A stretch of 64,000 bases of DNA, from positions 124,001-188,000 of the forward strand of contig DASCQM010000012.1 of assembly GCA_036013055.1 (NCBI GenBank), in the 5' to 3' direction. The DNA comes from SHYR01 sp036013055. Its GTDB lineage: Bacteria > Chloroflexota > Dehalococcoidia > UBA2979. Under the pieces are notes generated by a model. The model was not told the DNA's origin. It ran no database searches and was given only the letters and a program-made list of their open reading frames with translations. Below, in pieces: positions 26,598 to 35,858 of this stretch (position 1 is the first letter of the stretch; every line of letters starts with the position of its first letter). The translations under genes were made by a program, and so were the position numbers.

Positions 26598-28109
26598 ATG
26601 GCCGTACGAGCAGAAGAGATCGCCGCGATCCTCAAGCAGCAGATCGAGGGTTTCGACGCTTCCGTTACCGAAGCCAACGTTGGCACGGTGATCGAGGCCG
26701 GCGACGGCATCGCGCGCATCCACGGACTCGGCGAGTGTGTCGCGTCCGAGCTGATTGAGTTCAGCACCGGTGCCCGCGGCCTGGCGCTGAACCTTGAGGA
26801 AGAGACCGTCGGCGCCATCGTGCTCGGCGACCACACCGAGATTAAGGAAGGCGACGAGGTCCGCACCACCGGACTGGTCGCTTCCGTGCCGGTCGGCGAG
26901 GCACTGATCGGGCGCGTGGTAAACGCGCTCGGCGACCCGATCGATGAGCGCGGCCCGATCGAGAGCTCGGAGCGCTACCCGGTTGAGCGCATCGCCCCGG
27001 ACGTCGTCTCGCGACAGTCCGTCGACTTCCCGGTGCAGACCGGCGTGAAGGCGATCGACGCCATGACGGCGATCGGTCGAGGTCAGCGCGAGCTGATCAT
27101 CGGCGACCGCTCCACGGGCAAGAGCGCCCTGATCCTGGACGCCATCATCAACCAGAAGGGTGGCGACCTGATCTGCATCTATGTCGCCATCGGTCAGAAG
27201 GACGCCAAGGTCGCGCAGACCGTCGGCATCCTCGACCAGTACGGCGCGATGGATCACACGATCGTCGTCAGCGCCTCGGCGGCTGACTCCGCCGCGCTCC
27301 AGTACATAGCCCCGTACTCCGGTTGCGCGATGGCCGAGTACTTCATGGCACAGGGCAAGGACGTCCTGATCGCCTACGACGACCTCACCAAGCACGCCTG
27401 GGCGTACCGCCAGGTCTCGCTGCTACTGAAGCGCCCTCCGGGTCGCGAGGCGTACCCCGGCGATGTCTTCTACCTGCACTCGCGCCTGCTCGAGCGTTCC
27501 GCGCGTGTCACCGACGAGCTCGGTGGCGGTTCGATCACGGCGCTGCCGGTGATCGAGACGCAGGCCGGCGACGTCTCCGCCTACATTCCGACGAACGTCA
27601 TCTCGATTACGGATGGCCAGATCTTCCTTGAGGGCGACCTCTTCAACGCCGGTCAGCGACCGGCGTTGAACCCGGGCATCTCCGTCTCGCGCGTCGGCGG
27701 TGCCGCCCAGCGGCGGGCGATGCGTGACGTCGCCGGTTCGCTGCGGCTCGACCTCTCGCAGTTTCGCGAGTTGCAGGCCTTCGCGCAGTTCGGCACGGAC
27801 GACCTCGACGCCGCGACTCGCCAGCAGCTGGAGCGTGGGCAGCGGCTCACGGAGCTGCTGAAGCAGCCGCAGTACCAGCCACTGACGCTCGCTGAGCAGG
27901 TCACGATTCTCTACTGCGGTGTGAAGGGCTACATGGACGAGGTGCCGGTCGATAAGGTCGCGGACTTCGAGACCGCGTTCCACGACCACATGCGCGCCAG
28001 TGCGCCGAACGTGATCTCCGCGATCATGGACACCGGCGAACTGAGCGACGAGACCGAAGAGGCGCTGAAGAAGGCAATCGACGAGTTCAAGGGGTCGGTC
28101 GCCTACTAG
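26598..28109 (+). CDS. atpA: F-type ATP synthase subunit alpha
   Basis: A 503-residue alpha subunit. The nucleotide-binding loop reads G-D-R-S-T-G-K-S-A, where Q-T-G-K-T is more usual, a conservative variant. The Y-C-G-V-K-G-Y segment near the end and the P-G-I-S-V-S-R-V-G-G motif (Arg finger region) are present. The ATG at 26598 follows GGAAGGTAAG closely; longer readings overlap atpH. Alpha subunits hold non-catalytic nucleotide sites in F1. Confidence 0.96.
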   Translation: MAVRAEEIAAILKQQIEGFDASVTEANVGTVIEAGDGIARIHGLGECVASELIEFSTGARGLALNLEEETVGAIVLGDHTEIKEGDEVRTTGLVASVPVGEALIGRVVNALGDPIDERGPIESSERYPVERIAPDVVSRQSVDFPVQTGVKAIDAMTAIGRGQRELIIGDRSTGKSALILDAIINQKGGDLICIYVAIGQKDAKVAQTVGILDQYGAMDHTIVVSASAADSAALQYIAPYSGCAMAEYFMAQGKDVLIAYDDLTKHAWAYRQVSLLLKRPPGREAYPGDVFYLHSRLLERSARVTDELGGGSITALPVIETQAGDVSAYIPTNVISITDGQIFLEGDLFNAGQRPALNPGISVSRVGGAAQRRAMRDVAGSLRLDLSQFRELQAFAQFGTDDLDAATRQQLERGQRLTELLKQPQYQPLTLAEQVTILYCGVKGYMDEVPVDKVADFETAFHDHMRASAPNVISAIMDTGELSDETEEALKKAIDEFKGSVAY

Positions 28110-28170
28110 GCGGCCGGTCGCGACAAGGGTCCGGGCAGTGATGTTCGAAGCAGAGATGGTCAGGGCATAG

Positions 28171-29061
28171 ATGGCTGGTGCCGGTGCAGTCCGTGCGGTC
28201 AAGGATCGCATCCGCTCGGTTGAGAACGCCTCCAAGGTCACCAAGGCCATGGAGCTGGTCGCTGCATCGAAGATGCGGCGTGCCCAGGACCGCGCGCTCT
28301 CGGCGCGACCCTACGCGGAGCGCATGCGAGCCGTGCTCGGCGCGCTCTCCGGGTTCGCCCAGACGGCCAGTGCCGACGATCTCCACCCCTTGCTGCAGGA
28401 GCGTGAGGTCAAGCACTTCGCGTTCATCCACATCACCGCCGACCGCGGCCTCGCCGGTGGCCTCAACTCGAACATGAACCGTGCGGGCGCATCGCTTGCC
28501 CTCGAACAGCAGCCGCACGTCGAACGTGTCTCGGCGCTGACCGTCGGTCGCAAGGGCGGCGACTTCTTCCGCCGCTCGGGCTTCCCGATGCTGGCCGACT
28601 TCACCGAAATCGGTGACTTCCCCGGCATGGAGGCAGTGCTCCCGATCTCGCGCATCGTGATCGAGGACTACGCCGCCGGGAACATCGACAAGGTCTTCCT
28701 CGGCTACCAGAACTTCGTCAACACCGCGATCCAGCGACCGACCTTCCGGCAGCTGCTGCCGGTCGTCGCGCCCGAGGGCGACGAGGACGCGGCCGCCATC
28801 GACTTCATCTTCGAGCCGGACCCGGCTGAACTGCTGGAGACACTGCTCCCGCGCTACGTCGAGATGCAGATCTTCGAGGCGCTGCTCGAGGCTGCCGCGT
28901 CCGAGCAGTCGGCCCGCATGGTCGCGATGCGACAGGCGACCGACGCCGCAGGCGAGATGGTTACGGACCTCACACTCACTTACAACAAGGCTCGTCAGGA
29001 GCTGGTCACCAGCGAATTGCTCGACATCATTGGCGGTAAGGCCGCGCTCGAGCAGGGATAA
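28171..29061 (+). CDS. atpG: F-type ATP synthase subunit gamma
   Basis: A 296-residue rotor subunit. The N-terminal helix reads R-I-R-S-V-E-N-A-S-K-V-T-K-A-M-E-L-V-A, and the C-terminal helix has M-R-Q-A-T-D-A-A-G-E-M and L-T-L-T-Y-N-K-A-R-Q, both diagnostic. In between, I-T-A-D-R-G-L-A-G-G-L-N-S-N is the conserved turn. It lies 61 bases after atpA and 38 before atpD. The central insert is a little longer than in E. coli. No inhibitory redox Cys pair is evident. Confidence 0.95.
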   Translation: MAGAGAVRAVKDRIRSVENASKVTKAMELVAASKMRRAQDRALSARPYAERMRAVLGALSGFAQTASADDLHPLLQEREVKHFAFIHITADRGLAGGLNSNMNRAGASLALEQQPHVERVSALTVGRKGGDFFRRSGFPMLADFTEIGDFPGMEAVLPISRIVIEDYAAGNIDKVFLGYQNFVNTAIQRPTFRQLLPVVAPEGDEDAAAIDFIFEPDPAELLETLLPRYVEMQIFEALLEAAASEQSARMVAMRQATDAAGEMVTDLTLTYNKARQELVTSELLDIIGGKAALEQG

Positions 29062-29099
29062 CAGACAACTGAGGACATCCCGTACGGGAGGGGTTCCAA

Positions 29100-30503
29100 A
29101 TGGCAACAGGCGCAGTACGACAGGTCATCGGCACGGTGGTGGACGTGGAGTTTCCCCCCGGCGACCTACCGGCGATCTACAACGCGGTCAACATCGACAT
29201 GGGCGAGGGCACCTCGCTCGTCGCCGAGGTCGAGCAGCACCTGGGCAACAACTGGGTGCGCTGCCTCGCGCTGGACGCCACGGAGGGCATGCGCCGCGGT
29301 GCAGAAGCCGTCGACACCGGCTCGCCCATCACCGTGCCGGTCGGCCCGCAGACGCTCGGCCGCATCTTCAGCGCCGCCGGCGACCCGATCGACCCCGGCG
29401 AGCCGATTGCCGATGACGCAGAGCGCTGGTCAATCCACCGCGCTCCCCCGGCCTACGCCGACCAGGAGACGACCGCCCAGATGCTCGAGACGGGCGTCAA
29501 GGTGATCGATGTGATCGCCCCCCTCGCCCGTGGTGGCAAGGTCGGCCTCTTCGGCGGTGCGGGCACCGGCAAGACGGTCATCAACACCGAGCTGATTCGA
29601 AACCTGGCGACCGAGCACGGCGGTCTCTCCGTCTTCGCCGGCGTCGGTGAGCGTTCCCGCGAGGGCAACGACCTCTGGCACGAGATGGACGAATCCGGCG
29701 TGCTCGACAAGACGGCGCTCGTCTACGGACAGATGAACGAGCCTCCCGGGGTGCGCCTGCGCGTCGCTCTGAGCGGACTGACGATGGCGGAGTACTTCCG
29801 TGACGTCGAGGGCCGCGATGTGCTGCTCTTCATCGACAACATCTACCGCTACACCCTGGCCGGCATGGAGGTCTCGGCGTTGCTTGGACGCATGCCGTCC
29901 GCCGTCGGCTATCAGCCGACGCTGGCGACTGAAGTCGGTGAGCTGGAAGAGCGCATCACCTCCACGAACAAGGGCTCGATCACCTCGTTCCAGGCGATCT
30001 ACGTCCCCGCGGACGACTACACCGACCCCGGCGTCGCGACGACCTTCGGTCACCTCGACGCGACGGTCACGCTCGACCGAGGGCTCGTCGAGCAGGGACT
30101 CTACCCGGCGGTCGACCCGCTGACCTCGAACAGTCGAATCCTCGACCCGCTGGTGGTTGGCCAGGAGCACTACGACGTCGCACAGGGCGTGATTCGCACG
30201 CTCCAGCGCTACAAGGACCTGCAGGACATCATCGCCATCCTCGGTATCGAGGAGCTCTCCGAAGAGGACAAGCAGACGGTCGCGCGCGCACGTCGGGTGC
30301 AGCGCTTCCTCACGCAGCCGTTCTTCGTCGCGGAGCAGTTCACCGGTGCTGAGGGCCGCTACGTGAGCGTCGACGACGCCGTGCGCGGCTTCAAGGAGAT
30401 CCTTGAGGGTCGCCACGACGAGCTGCCGGAGAACGCCTTCTACATGGTCGGCTCGATCGAAGAAGCCGTGGAGAAGGCAGCCGCAGCAGCGGCCACGACG
30501 TAG
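29100..30503 (+). CDS. atpD: F-type ATP synthase subunit beta
   Basis: A 467-residue catalytic subunit. Walker A reads G-G-A-G-T-G-K-T-V, with Thr where Val is common. Other signatures are G-V-G-E-R-S-R-E-G-N-D-L (catalytic Glu), L-L-F-I-D-N-I-Y-R-Y and A-V-D-P-L-T-S-N-S-R. Start support comes from GGAGGGG ten bases upstream. It makes ATP at the alpha-beta interface. Length and order are normal. Confidence 0.97.
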   Translation: MATGAVRQVIGTVVDVEFPPGDLPAIYNAVNIDMGEGTSLVAEVEQHLGNNWVRCLALDATEGMRRGAEAVDTGSPITVPVGPQTLGRIFSAAGDPIDPGEPIADDAERWSIHRAPPAYADQETTAQMLETGVKVIDVIAPLARGGKVGLFGGAGTGKTVINTELIRNLATEHGGLSVFAGVGERSREGNDLWHEMDESGVLDKTALVYGQMNEPPGVRLRVALSGLTMAEYFRDVEGRDVLLFIDNIYRYTLAGMEVSALLGRMPSAVGYQPTLATEVGELEERITSTNKGSITSFQAIYVPADDYTDPGVATTFGHLDATVTLDRGLVEQGLYPAVDPLTSNSRILDPLVVGQEHYDVAQGVIRTLQRYKDLQDIIAILGIEELSEEDKQTVARARRVQRFLTQPFFVAEQFTGAEGRYVSVDDAVRGFKEILEGRHDELPENAFYMVGSIEEAVEKAAAAAATT

Positions 30504-30523
30504 AACGGGCGGGGATACCGACA

Positions 30524-30967
30524 GTGCCGCTCACCTTCTCCATCGTCACGCAGGAGCGCGAAGTGCTTCGTCGCGATGACATCGAACGTTTGATCGTGCC
30601 CACGACGGAGGGGCAGATCACTGTCCTGCCGTCGCACGCGCCGCTGATGGCGAGCCTCGCCGTCGGCGAGATGATCGCCCGCGCGCCGGGCGAGGACATG
30701 GTGCTGGCAATCCACGGCGGGTTCTTCCAGGTCGCGAACGACGAGACGATTGTGCTCGCCGACGCCGCCGAGAAGGTGGACGAGATCGACGAGGAGCGGG
30801 CAGACGCAGCGCGGCAACGCGCCGAGCAGCGCCTCGCCGGCACCCCGACCGACGGTGAGGCGATCGACCTGCTGCGCGCGCAGTTGGCGCTACAGCGCGC
30901 CCTGCTGCGGCTGCGCGTGCGTCGCCGTGCCGGTACCGGCAGCGGGGCTCCCTCGGTCCGCGCCTAG
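30524..30967 (+). CDS. atpC: F-type ATP synthase subunit epsilon
   Basis: A 147-residue epsilon subunit starting at GTG. The beta-sandwich domain shows V-P-T-T-E-G-Q-I-T-V-L-P-S-H-A-P-L-M and the I-H-G-G-F-F-Q-V segment. The C-terminal helical hairpin (about 85-135) is Arg/Ala-rich and probably inhibitory. The tail after residue 130 is basic. It closes the atp operon; murA begins 88 bases later. Confidence 0.93.
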   Translation: MPLTFSIVTQEREVLRRDDIERLIVPTTEGQITVLPSHAPLMASLAVGEMIARAPGEDMVLAIHGGFFQVANDETIVLADAAEKVDEIDEERADAARQRAEQRLAGTPTDGEAIDLLRAQLALQRALLRLRVRRRAGTGSGAPSVRA

Positions 30968-31054
30968 CGCGACACCCCCCAACACCGCGCTGGACTCGCG
31001 GCGGCAGAGTGCCGCGCGTATGCTGGCGTTGGCGGGAGACTGGGCAGCGACCCG

Positions 31055-32311
31055 ATGGACGAACGTCTGGTGATCCGCGGCGGGAAGCCCCTGATGGGCT
31101 CGCTCGTCGCCTCCGGCTCCAAGAATGCCTCGCTCTACGCGATTGCGGCAGCACTGCTGACCGCCGACCCTGTCACCCTGCGCAACGCCCCGGCAATCGC
31201 CGATGTCGGCGAGATGCTCGATCTACTCACGGCGCTCGGCGCGACCGTCGATGGCACGGAGGACGAGATCCAGATCCAGGTGCCGGAGATCACGACGCAT
31301 CGCGCGCCCGACAAGCACGTGGCGGCAACGCGGGCATCGTTCCTCGTGATGGGACCGTTGCTCGCCCGTGACGGCGAGGCATCGTGTGCCCCGCCCGGCG
31401 GCGACGTGATCGGCGTGCGTCCGCTCGACGTGCACCTCGATGGCTTCCGCGCGCTTGGCGCGGATGTCTCGCGCGATGGCGCGGCGTGGATGGCGAAGTC
31501 GCCGAAGTTGACCGGCGCGCGCATCTTCTTCGACTACCCGAGCGTGCTCGGCACGGTGAACCTGATATTCGCAGCTGCTCTCGCTGATGGCGAGACGACG
31601 CTCGTCAACGCTGCGGCCGAGCCCGAAGTCCAGATGATCTGCGAGATGCTGATCAGCATGGGCGCCCAGATCGGCGGCCACGGCAGCAACACGATCACGA
31701 TCGAGGGTGTCGAACGGCTGCACGGCACAGACTTCACGATCATCCCCGACCGCATCGAGACCGGCACCTTCCTGCTTGCCGGCGCGGCGACCGGCGGCGA
31801 TGTCACGGTGGAGCACTCCGCGCCGCTGCACCTCGACAGCCTGCTCACGAAGCTGCGCGAGGCCGGCGTCGACCTCTCGACGACCGAGGACAGCATCCGC
31901 GTCTGCTGCACGGACCCGGAGGGCCTGCGCGCGATCCAGCTTCAGGCAGTCCCGTACCCCGGATATGCGACCGACCTGCACGCGCCGATGGCGGCGATGC
32001 TGACGCAGGTGCACGGCGTCTCGATCATCCATGAGCGCGTCTTCGAGAACCGGCTGCTGTACGTCGGCGAGCTGCGCTCCATGGGTGCGCACATCACCGT
32101 CGGCGGCCAGTCCGTGATGATCGAGGGGCCGACACCGCTCTTCGGCACGAACGTGCGGGCACTCGACGTGCGCGCAGGCGCCGCGACGTTCATCGCGGGG
32201 CTCGCCGCCGATGGCGAGACGTCGATCCGCGACATCATCCACATCGACCGCGGCTACGCCCATCTTGTTGAGCGCCTGCAGAGCCTCGGGGCGGACGTCG
32301 AACGAACCTAG
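31055..32311 (+). CDS. murA: UDP-N-acetylglucosamine 1-carboxyvinyltransferase with Asp at the catalytic Cys position
   Basis: A 418-residue MurA, catalysing the first committed step of peptidoglycan synthesis. The substrate motif G-S-K-N-A-S (Lys23) and R-A-S-F-L-V-M-G are present. The active-site loop reads P-P-G-G-D-V-I-G-V-R-P-L-D: residue 117 is Asp (GAC at 31403-31405), where E. coli has Cys115. Asp at this site is known from Mycobacterium tuberculosis and Chlamydia and gives natural fosfomycin insensitivity. The enzyme should otherwise be active. It follows atpC and precedes mreB. Confidence 0.93.
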   Translation: MDERLVIRGGKPLMGSLVASGSKNASLYAIAAALLTADPVTLRNAPAIADVGEMLDLLTALGATVDGTEDEIQIQVPEITTHRAPDKHVAATRASFLVMGPLLARDGEASCAPPGGDVIGVRPLDVHLDGFRALGADVSRDGAAWMAKSPKLTGARIFFDYPSVLGTVNLIFAAALADGETTLVNAAAEPEVQMICEMLISMGAQIGGHGSNTITIEGVERLHGTDFTIIPDRIETGTFLLAGAATGGDVTVEHSAPLHLDSLLTKLREAGVDLSTTEDSIRVCCTDPEGLRAIQLQAVPYPGYATDLHAPMAAMLTQVHGVSIIHERVFENRLLYVGELRSMGAHITVGGQSVMIEGPTPLFGTNVRALDVRAGAATFIAGLAADGETSIRDIIHIDRGYAHLVERLQSLGADVERT

Positions 32312-32420
32312 CAGTCGCGCTGCTGGCCACTCGCCCGGCGGCGCGCGTGCGTGGCGCGCGCGGGGACGCTAGACTGCCCGCCCTTCTCCCCTCGCACTGA
32401 GTTATCCACTCCATCGATCG

Positions 32421-33467
32421 GTGGCGCGCTGGATGTTCAATCGACGCATCGGCATCGACCTCGGCACGGCGAACGTGCTCGTGTTCGAACACGGCAAGGG
32501 CGTCGTGCTTGATGAGCCCGCCGTGGTGGCGCTGACGGAGCGCGACAACACGGTCGTCGCCGTCGGTGATGAGGCGCGCGCGATGATAGGACGCCACCCT
32601 GGCACGATTCAGGTGATCCGGCCGATGCGCGACGGGGTGATCGCGGACTACCTGATCACGGAGGCGATGCTTCGCTACTTCATCGGACGTGTCGTCGGGC
32701 GCTTCAACCTGATCCGGCCGGAGGTGATGATCTGCGTTCCGGTCGGGGTGACCAGCGTCGAGCAGCGCGCCGTGCGCGACGCAGCGGAGGCGGCCGGCGC
32801 ACGACGCCCGGCGCACCTGATCCCGGAACCGCTGGCCGCCGCGATCGGCGCGGAGATTCCGATCGGCTCACCACGCGGCCACATGATCGTCGACATCGGC
32901 GGCGGCCGGACGGAGGCGGCAGTGATCTCGATGTTCGGCATCGTCGCCAGCGAATCGGTGCGGGTCGCGGGCGACCGTCTCGACGAGGCGATCACCGATC
33001 ACATCAAGCGGCGGCACAACCTGGTCGTCGGCGAACGCACAGCCGAGGAAGTGAAGATCGCGGTCGGCTCGGCGATCCCCGCCGAGCCGGACCGCTCGGT
33101 CGGCGTGCGCGGTCGCGACCAGATCACGGGCATGCCGCGCACCGTCACGGTGCAGTCCTCAGAGGTCACGCAGGCGATCCAGGAGCACCTCGGCAGCATC
33201 GTGCAAACGGTGCGCACGGTGCTTGAGCGCACGCCTCCGGAACTGGCGTCAGACGTGATCGATCGTGGCGTCGTGCTCACCGGCGGGACGTCGCTACTGC
33301 CACACCTCGATGACCTGCTGAGGCACGAGACCGGTGTTCCGGTGCATGTCGCGGAGAACGCGATGCATTGCGTAGCGCTTGGCTCCGGTGCCGCGCTCGA
33401 CTATCTCGACGTGATCGAGCGCGCGATGCCGACGGAAGAAGAGTCGCTGATCGGAGAGCCGGTCTAG
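32421..33467 (+). CDS. mreB: Rod-shape protein MreB (actin-like)
   Basis: A 348-residue bacterial actin. Phosphate-1 reads I-G-I-D-L-G-T-A-N-V-L-V, phosphate-2 is D-I-G-G-G-R-T-E-A-A, and the late adenosine motif is V-L-T-G-G-T-S-L-L-P. It organises wall synthesis on the membrane. The start is GTG 32421 or ATG 32433 (the second opens on M-F-N-R-R-I-G-I-D). A TAGACT hexamer at 32370-32375 is a possible -10. No mreC/mreD follows, so it may act with distant partners. Confidence 0.93.
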   Translation: MARWMFNRRIGIDLGTANVLVFEHGKGVVLDEPAVVALTERDNTVVAVGDEARAMIGRHPGTIQVIRPMRDGVIADYLITEAMLRYFIGRVVGRFNLIRPEVMICVPVGVTSVEQRAVRDAAEAAGARRPAHLIPEPLAAAIGAEIPIGSPRGHMIVDIGGGRTEAAVISMFGIVASESVRVAGDRLDEAITDHIKRRHNLVVGERTAEEVKIAVGSAIPAEPDRSVGVRGRDQITGMPRTVTVQSSEVTQAIQEHLGSIVQTVRTVLERTPPELASDVIDRGVVLTGGTSLLPHLDDLLRHETGVPVHVAENAMHCVALGSGAALDYLDVIERAMPTEEESLIGEPV

Positions 33468-33480
33468 CGCTGCGCCAGCT

Positions 33481-34122
33481 CTAGCTCGATGCGTTGTCGA
33501 GGTCGCGCGTCAGGTGATACGTGATGCTCTGTAGCGAGATCACCGGGTCGATCTGCCGCAGTTCCACACCGGGCGGTACCTGCACAGCACGCGGTGCGTA
33601 GCTGAGGATTGCCTTCACCCCGCCGCGGACCAGCGTGTCGATCACCGTCTGCGCGTACTCCGCCGGCACAGCGACGACGCCAATCTCCGGCATCTCGGTG
33701 CGCACCTCCGACTCCAGCAGCGCGGCGTCACGCACGATGTGGCCGCTCACCTCGCTGCCGACGACCGACTTGTCGGCGTCGTAGAGCGCGATCACGTCGA
33801 AGCCCTGTGGCTCGAAGCCGTGGTAGGAGGCGATTGCGCGCCCGAGGCGGCCGATGCCGACCAGTACCATCGTCCAGCGGCGCTCAAGGCCGAGGATCTT
33901 GCGCAGCTCTTCGGTCAGGCGCTGCACTGAATAGCCGCGCCCCTGCTTGCCGAAACGACCAAAGTAAGAGAGGTCCTTGCGGATTTGCGCCGGCGTTGCG
34001 CCAAGCGCCTCGCCCAGCTCCTGCGAGGAGATTACGGTGCGGCCCTCGGCCTGGATGCGGGTGAGCAGGCGGTAGTAGACCGGCAGGCGGCTGATGACGA
34101 CTTCGGGAATCTCCAGCGGCAT
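33481..34122 (-). CDS. rex: Redox-sensing transcriptional repressor Rex
   Basis: A 213-residue Rex starting at the ATG with GGAGG upstream on the minus strand (34122). The winged-helix domain has S-S-Q-E-L-G-E-A-L-G-A-T-P-A-Q-I-R-K-D-L and F-G-K-Q-G-R-G-Y; the Rossmann domain has V-G-I-G-R-L-G-R-A-I-A-S-Y for NAD(H). The C-terminal helix that swaps between subunits is present. Rex senses the NADH/NAD+ ratio and represses respiratory and fermentation genes. I could not place a convincing Rex box in this window. Confidence 0.93.
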   Translation of the reverse strand: MPLEIPEVVISRLPVYYRLLTRIQAEGRTVISSQELGEALGATPAQIRKDLSYFGRFGKQGRGYSVQRLTEELRKILGLERRWTMVLVGIGRLGRAIASYHGFEPQGFDVIALYDADKSVVGSEVSGHIVRDAALLESEVRTEMPEIGVVAVPAEYAQTVIDTLVRGGVKAILSYAPRAVQVPPGVELRQIDPVISLQSITYHLTRDLDNASS

Positions 34123-34181
34123 CAGGTGCCTCCAGGCACTCCGCGATCGACTCGCATCGCGAGTTTGAGAAGCGGTGCACA

Positions 34182-34210
34182 ATCATGTACTCGCTCTCAG
34201 TTGGGCGCAA
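34182..34210 (-). promoter_or_regulatory. Candidate rex promoter
   Basis: On the minus strand TTGCGC (34205-34210), 17 bases, CATGAT (34182-34187). The leader then contains an interrupted palindrome ACTCGC-ATC-GCGAGT (34150-34164), and 8-base inverted arms CTCGCTCT/AGAGCGAG flank the -35 (34190-34197, 34229-34236). Either might be an operator; neither resembles a standard Rex site. Confidence 0.35.
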
Positions 34211-34295
34211 TCGTTCCTCGGTGGATCAAGAGCGAGAAAACCGGTGATTTCGCGAGTAATAGTGCGTGCGATTGGGTACAAATGAACGAGTAGGG

Positions 34296-34730
34296 TTAGT
34301 CGGCTCTCACGCGCACCAGACCGCGCATCAGCGGTCCCGTCAACGCGAGTCCGATCACCGCGCCGATCATATCCGCGCCCCAGTCAGCGAGTTGACCGCC
34401 TCGGCCCTCGACCCAGTACTCCTGGGCGAGTTCATCGACGGCGGCGAAGATCCAGATCGCGATGAAGACCATGCCCAGCACACGACGCGGCGAGGCCATG
34501 GCCGTAGCGCTCGCCGCGTAGCGACCGCCGGCTGCGAGTCCGAGCGCCCCGAACAGCACGACGTGACCGACGACACACGGTAGCCCCAGCGCGCAGACAT
34601 CTCCCGTCTCGCTCGGCGGCCCGGTTCCAACCGGCGTCAGCGTGGTGATCAGCACGACGAGCACGATGACGATCAGGGCAATCGTCGAGAGGGCGTTGAG
34701 TTGCGAGCGCTTGAGCGAAATACGGGGCAA
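34296..34730 (-). CDS. VanZ-like membrane protein
   Basis: A 144-residue protein with four membrane helices. The pattern T-L-T-P-V-G after helix one, H-V-V-L-F-G-A-L-G in helix two, D-E-L-A-Q-E-Y-W-V-E-G-R-G-G-Q at the start of the third loop and D-W-G-A-D in helix four are typical of the VanZ/phosphotransbutyrylase-like family. The function is uncertain (teicoplanin resistance in one case). It is divergent from the hydrolase at 34813. Confidence 0.85.
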   Translation of the reverse strand: MPRISLKRSQLNALSTIALIVIVLVVLITTLTPVGTGPPSETGDVCALGLPCVVGHVVLFGALGLAAGGRYAASATAMASPRRVLGMVFIAIWIFAAVDELAQEYWVEGRGGQLADWGADMIGAVIGLALTGPLMRGLVRVRAD

Positions 34731-34812
34731 ACGCGATCCTCATTCTCTCTGGGCCGGGTTGTGAGCTTACCGTCACGGCGTGTACAACGTTCGAGCAACG
34801 AGGGGCAGGCAC

Positions 34813-35604
34813 ATGCCAGACATGGAACTTGGCGACGTTACGATTCATTACGAGGAGGCTGGCGACGGGCCGGTCACCTTCGTCTTCTGTCACGGTCTCG
34901 GCGGCAGCGGCGAGGGTTTCGAGCAGGACGACATGGGCTGGTACGCCGAGCATTTCCGCACGATCTCCTGGGACAATCGAGGGCTCGGCCGCTCCGGGCA
35001 GGCGGCCAAATACTCGTTGCCGCTCTACGCATCGGATCTCGATCGGCTGCTCGACAAGCTCGATGTGGAGCAGGCGGTAATCTTCGGCGTCTCGTGGGGC
35101 GGCGTGCTCGTGCAGCGCTTCGCGCTCGACTTTCCGGAGCGGTGCGCGGCGATCGTCGTCGACTCAAGCTCCGCGGAGGTGAACACGCTCTCCAGCGACA
35201 ACTGGTACCAGCGCGGCGAGGTCGCTCAGCGCGGTGCCGATGCGATCGCCGGCCGCACACTGGAACCCGCCTTCGCGGGCCACGTCACCGTCAGCGCGGA
35301 CAGCGGCCGTCAGGTCGCGCCCGAGCACATGGAGTCCTACGTCGCGGAGTCGCGTGCCGTCGCCGGGTTGCGAGAGCACCCGATGACGCCGTACCTGCAC
35401 AGCATCGAATGCCCGGCGTTGATCGTTGCCGGTGGACAGGACGCGACCGCGGGTGCCGGCGGTTCGGTGCACATGGCGCGAGCGATCGGCGACAACGCTC
35501 GGCTCGAGATCGTGCAGGAGTCAGGCCACGGCGTGTATAGGCAGGCCCGCGACGAATTTCAGCCACTGTTGCTTGATTTCCTCGCCGACAACGGAATCAA
35601 TTAA
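34813..35604 (+). CDS. Alpha/beta hydrolase
   Basis: A 263-residue alpha/beta hydrolase. Start 34813 has GGGGCAGG upstream; an upstream GTG at 34780 adds a short Arg-rich tail. The oxyanion H-G-L-G-G-S-G, nucleophile Ser94 in G-V-S-W-G-G, acid in G-G-Q-D-A-T and base His in E-S-G-H-G are all present. Candidates are esterase, lactonase or C-C hydrolase; the sequence does not decide. It stands alone. Confidence 0.87.
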   Translation: MPDMELGDVTIHYEEAGDGPVTFVFCHGLGGSGEGFEQDDMGWYAEHFRTISWDNRGLGRSGQAAKYSLPLYASDLDRLLDKLDVEQAVIFGVSWGGVLVQRFALDFPERCAAIVVDSSSAEVNTLSSDNWYQRGEVAQRGADAIAGRTLEPAFAGHVTVSADSGRQVAPEHMESYVAESRAVAGLREHPMTPYLHSIECPALIVAGGQDATAGAGGSVHMARAIGDNARLEIVQESGHGVYRQARDEFQPLLLDFLADNGIN

Positions 35605-35703
35605 TCGCTGGCTGCGGCGCGTAGATTGCATTCTGACGGCGCACTGACTAAAAGCGCAGCGTCCCGTCAGATTGCTGACCTTCAGGCACTCTAAGATTCA
35701 GAT

Positions 35704-35735
35704 GGCGGGGGATCGATCCCAGGCTATCTCCCGCC
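35704..35735 (+). other. Structured leader before the response regulator gene
   Basis: The 254-base gap 35605-35858 contains several inverted repeats. The best is a 10-bp stem with one G-T pair (35704-35713 with 35726-35735). Others are a GCCCG/CGGGC hairpin (35746-35760) and a GATCC/GGATC pair. It overlaps a perfect 12-bp palindrome GGGATCGATCCC (35709-35720). A TAAGAT (35692-35697) or TATCAT (35826-35831) could be a -10. No riboswitch class is recognised. Confidence 0.3.
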
Positions 35736-35858
35736 GCGAGGCGCTGCCCGTCCTGCGGGCGACAGGCCCGGATTCTGACTGGTCCCTGATCCGAGGGATC
35801 GAGCAGAGCGGGCAGCGACTCCGGATATCATGTCTGGGTTGCGGTACAGGGCTGACTG

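Noticed and set aside
34123..34295. Rex autoregulatory operator
   Set aside because: The inverted repeats present do not resemble the TTGTGA-N-TCACAA type of Rex site.
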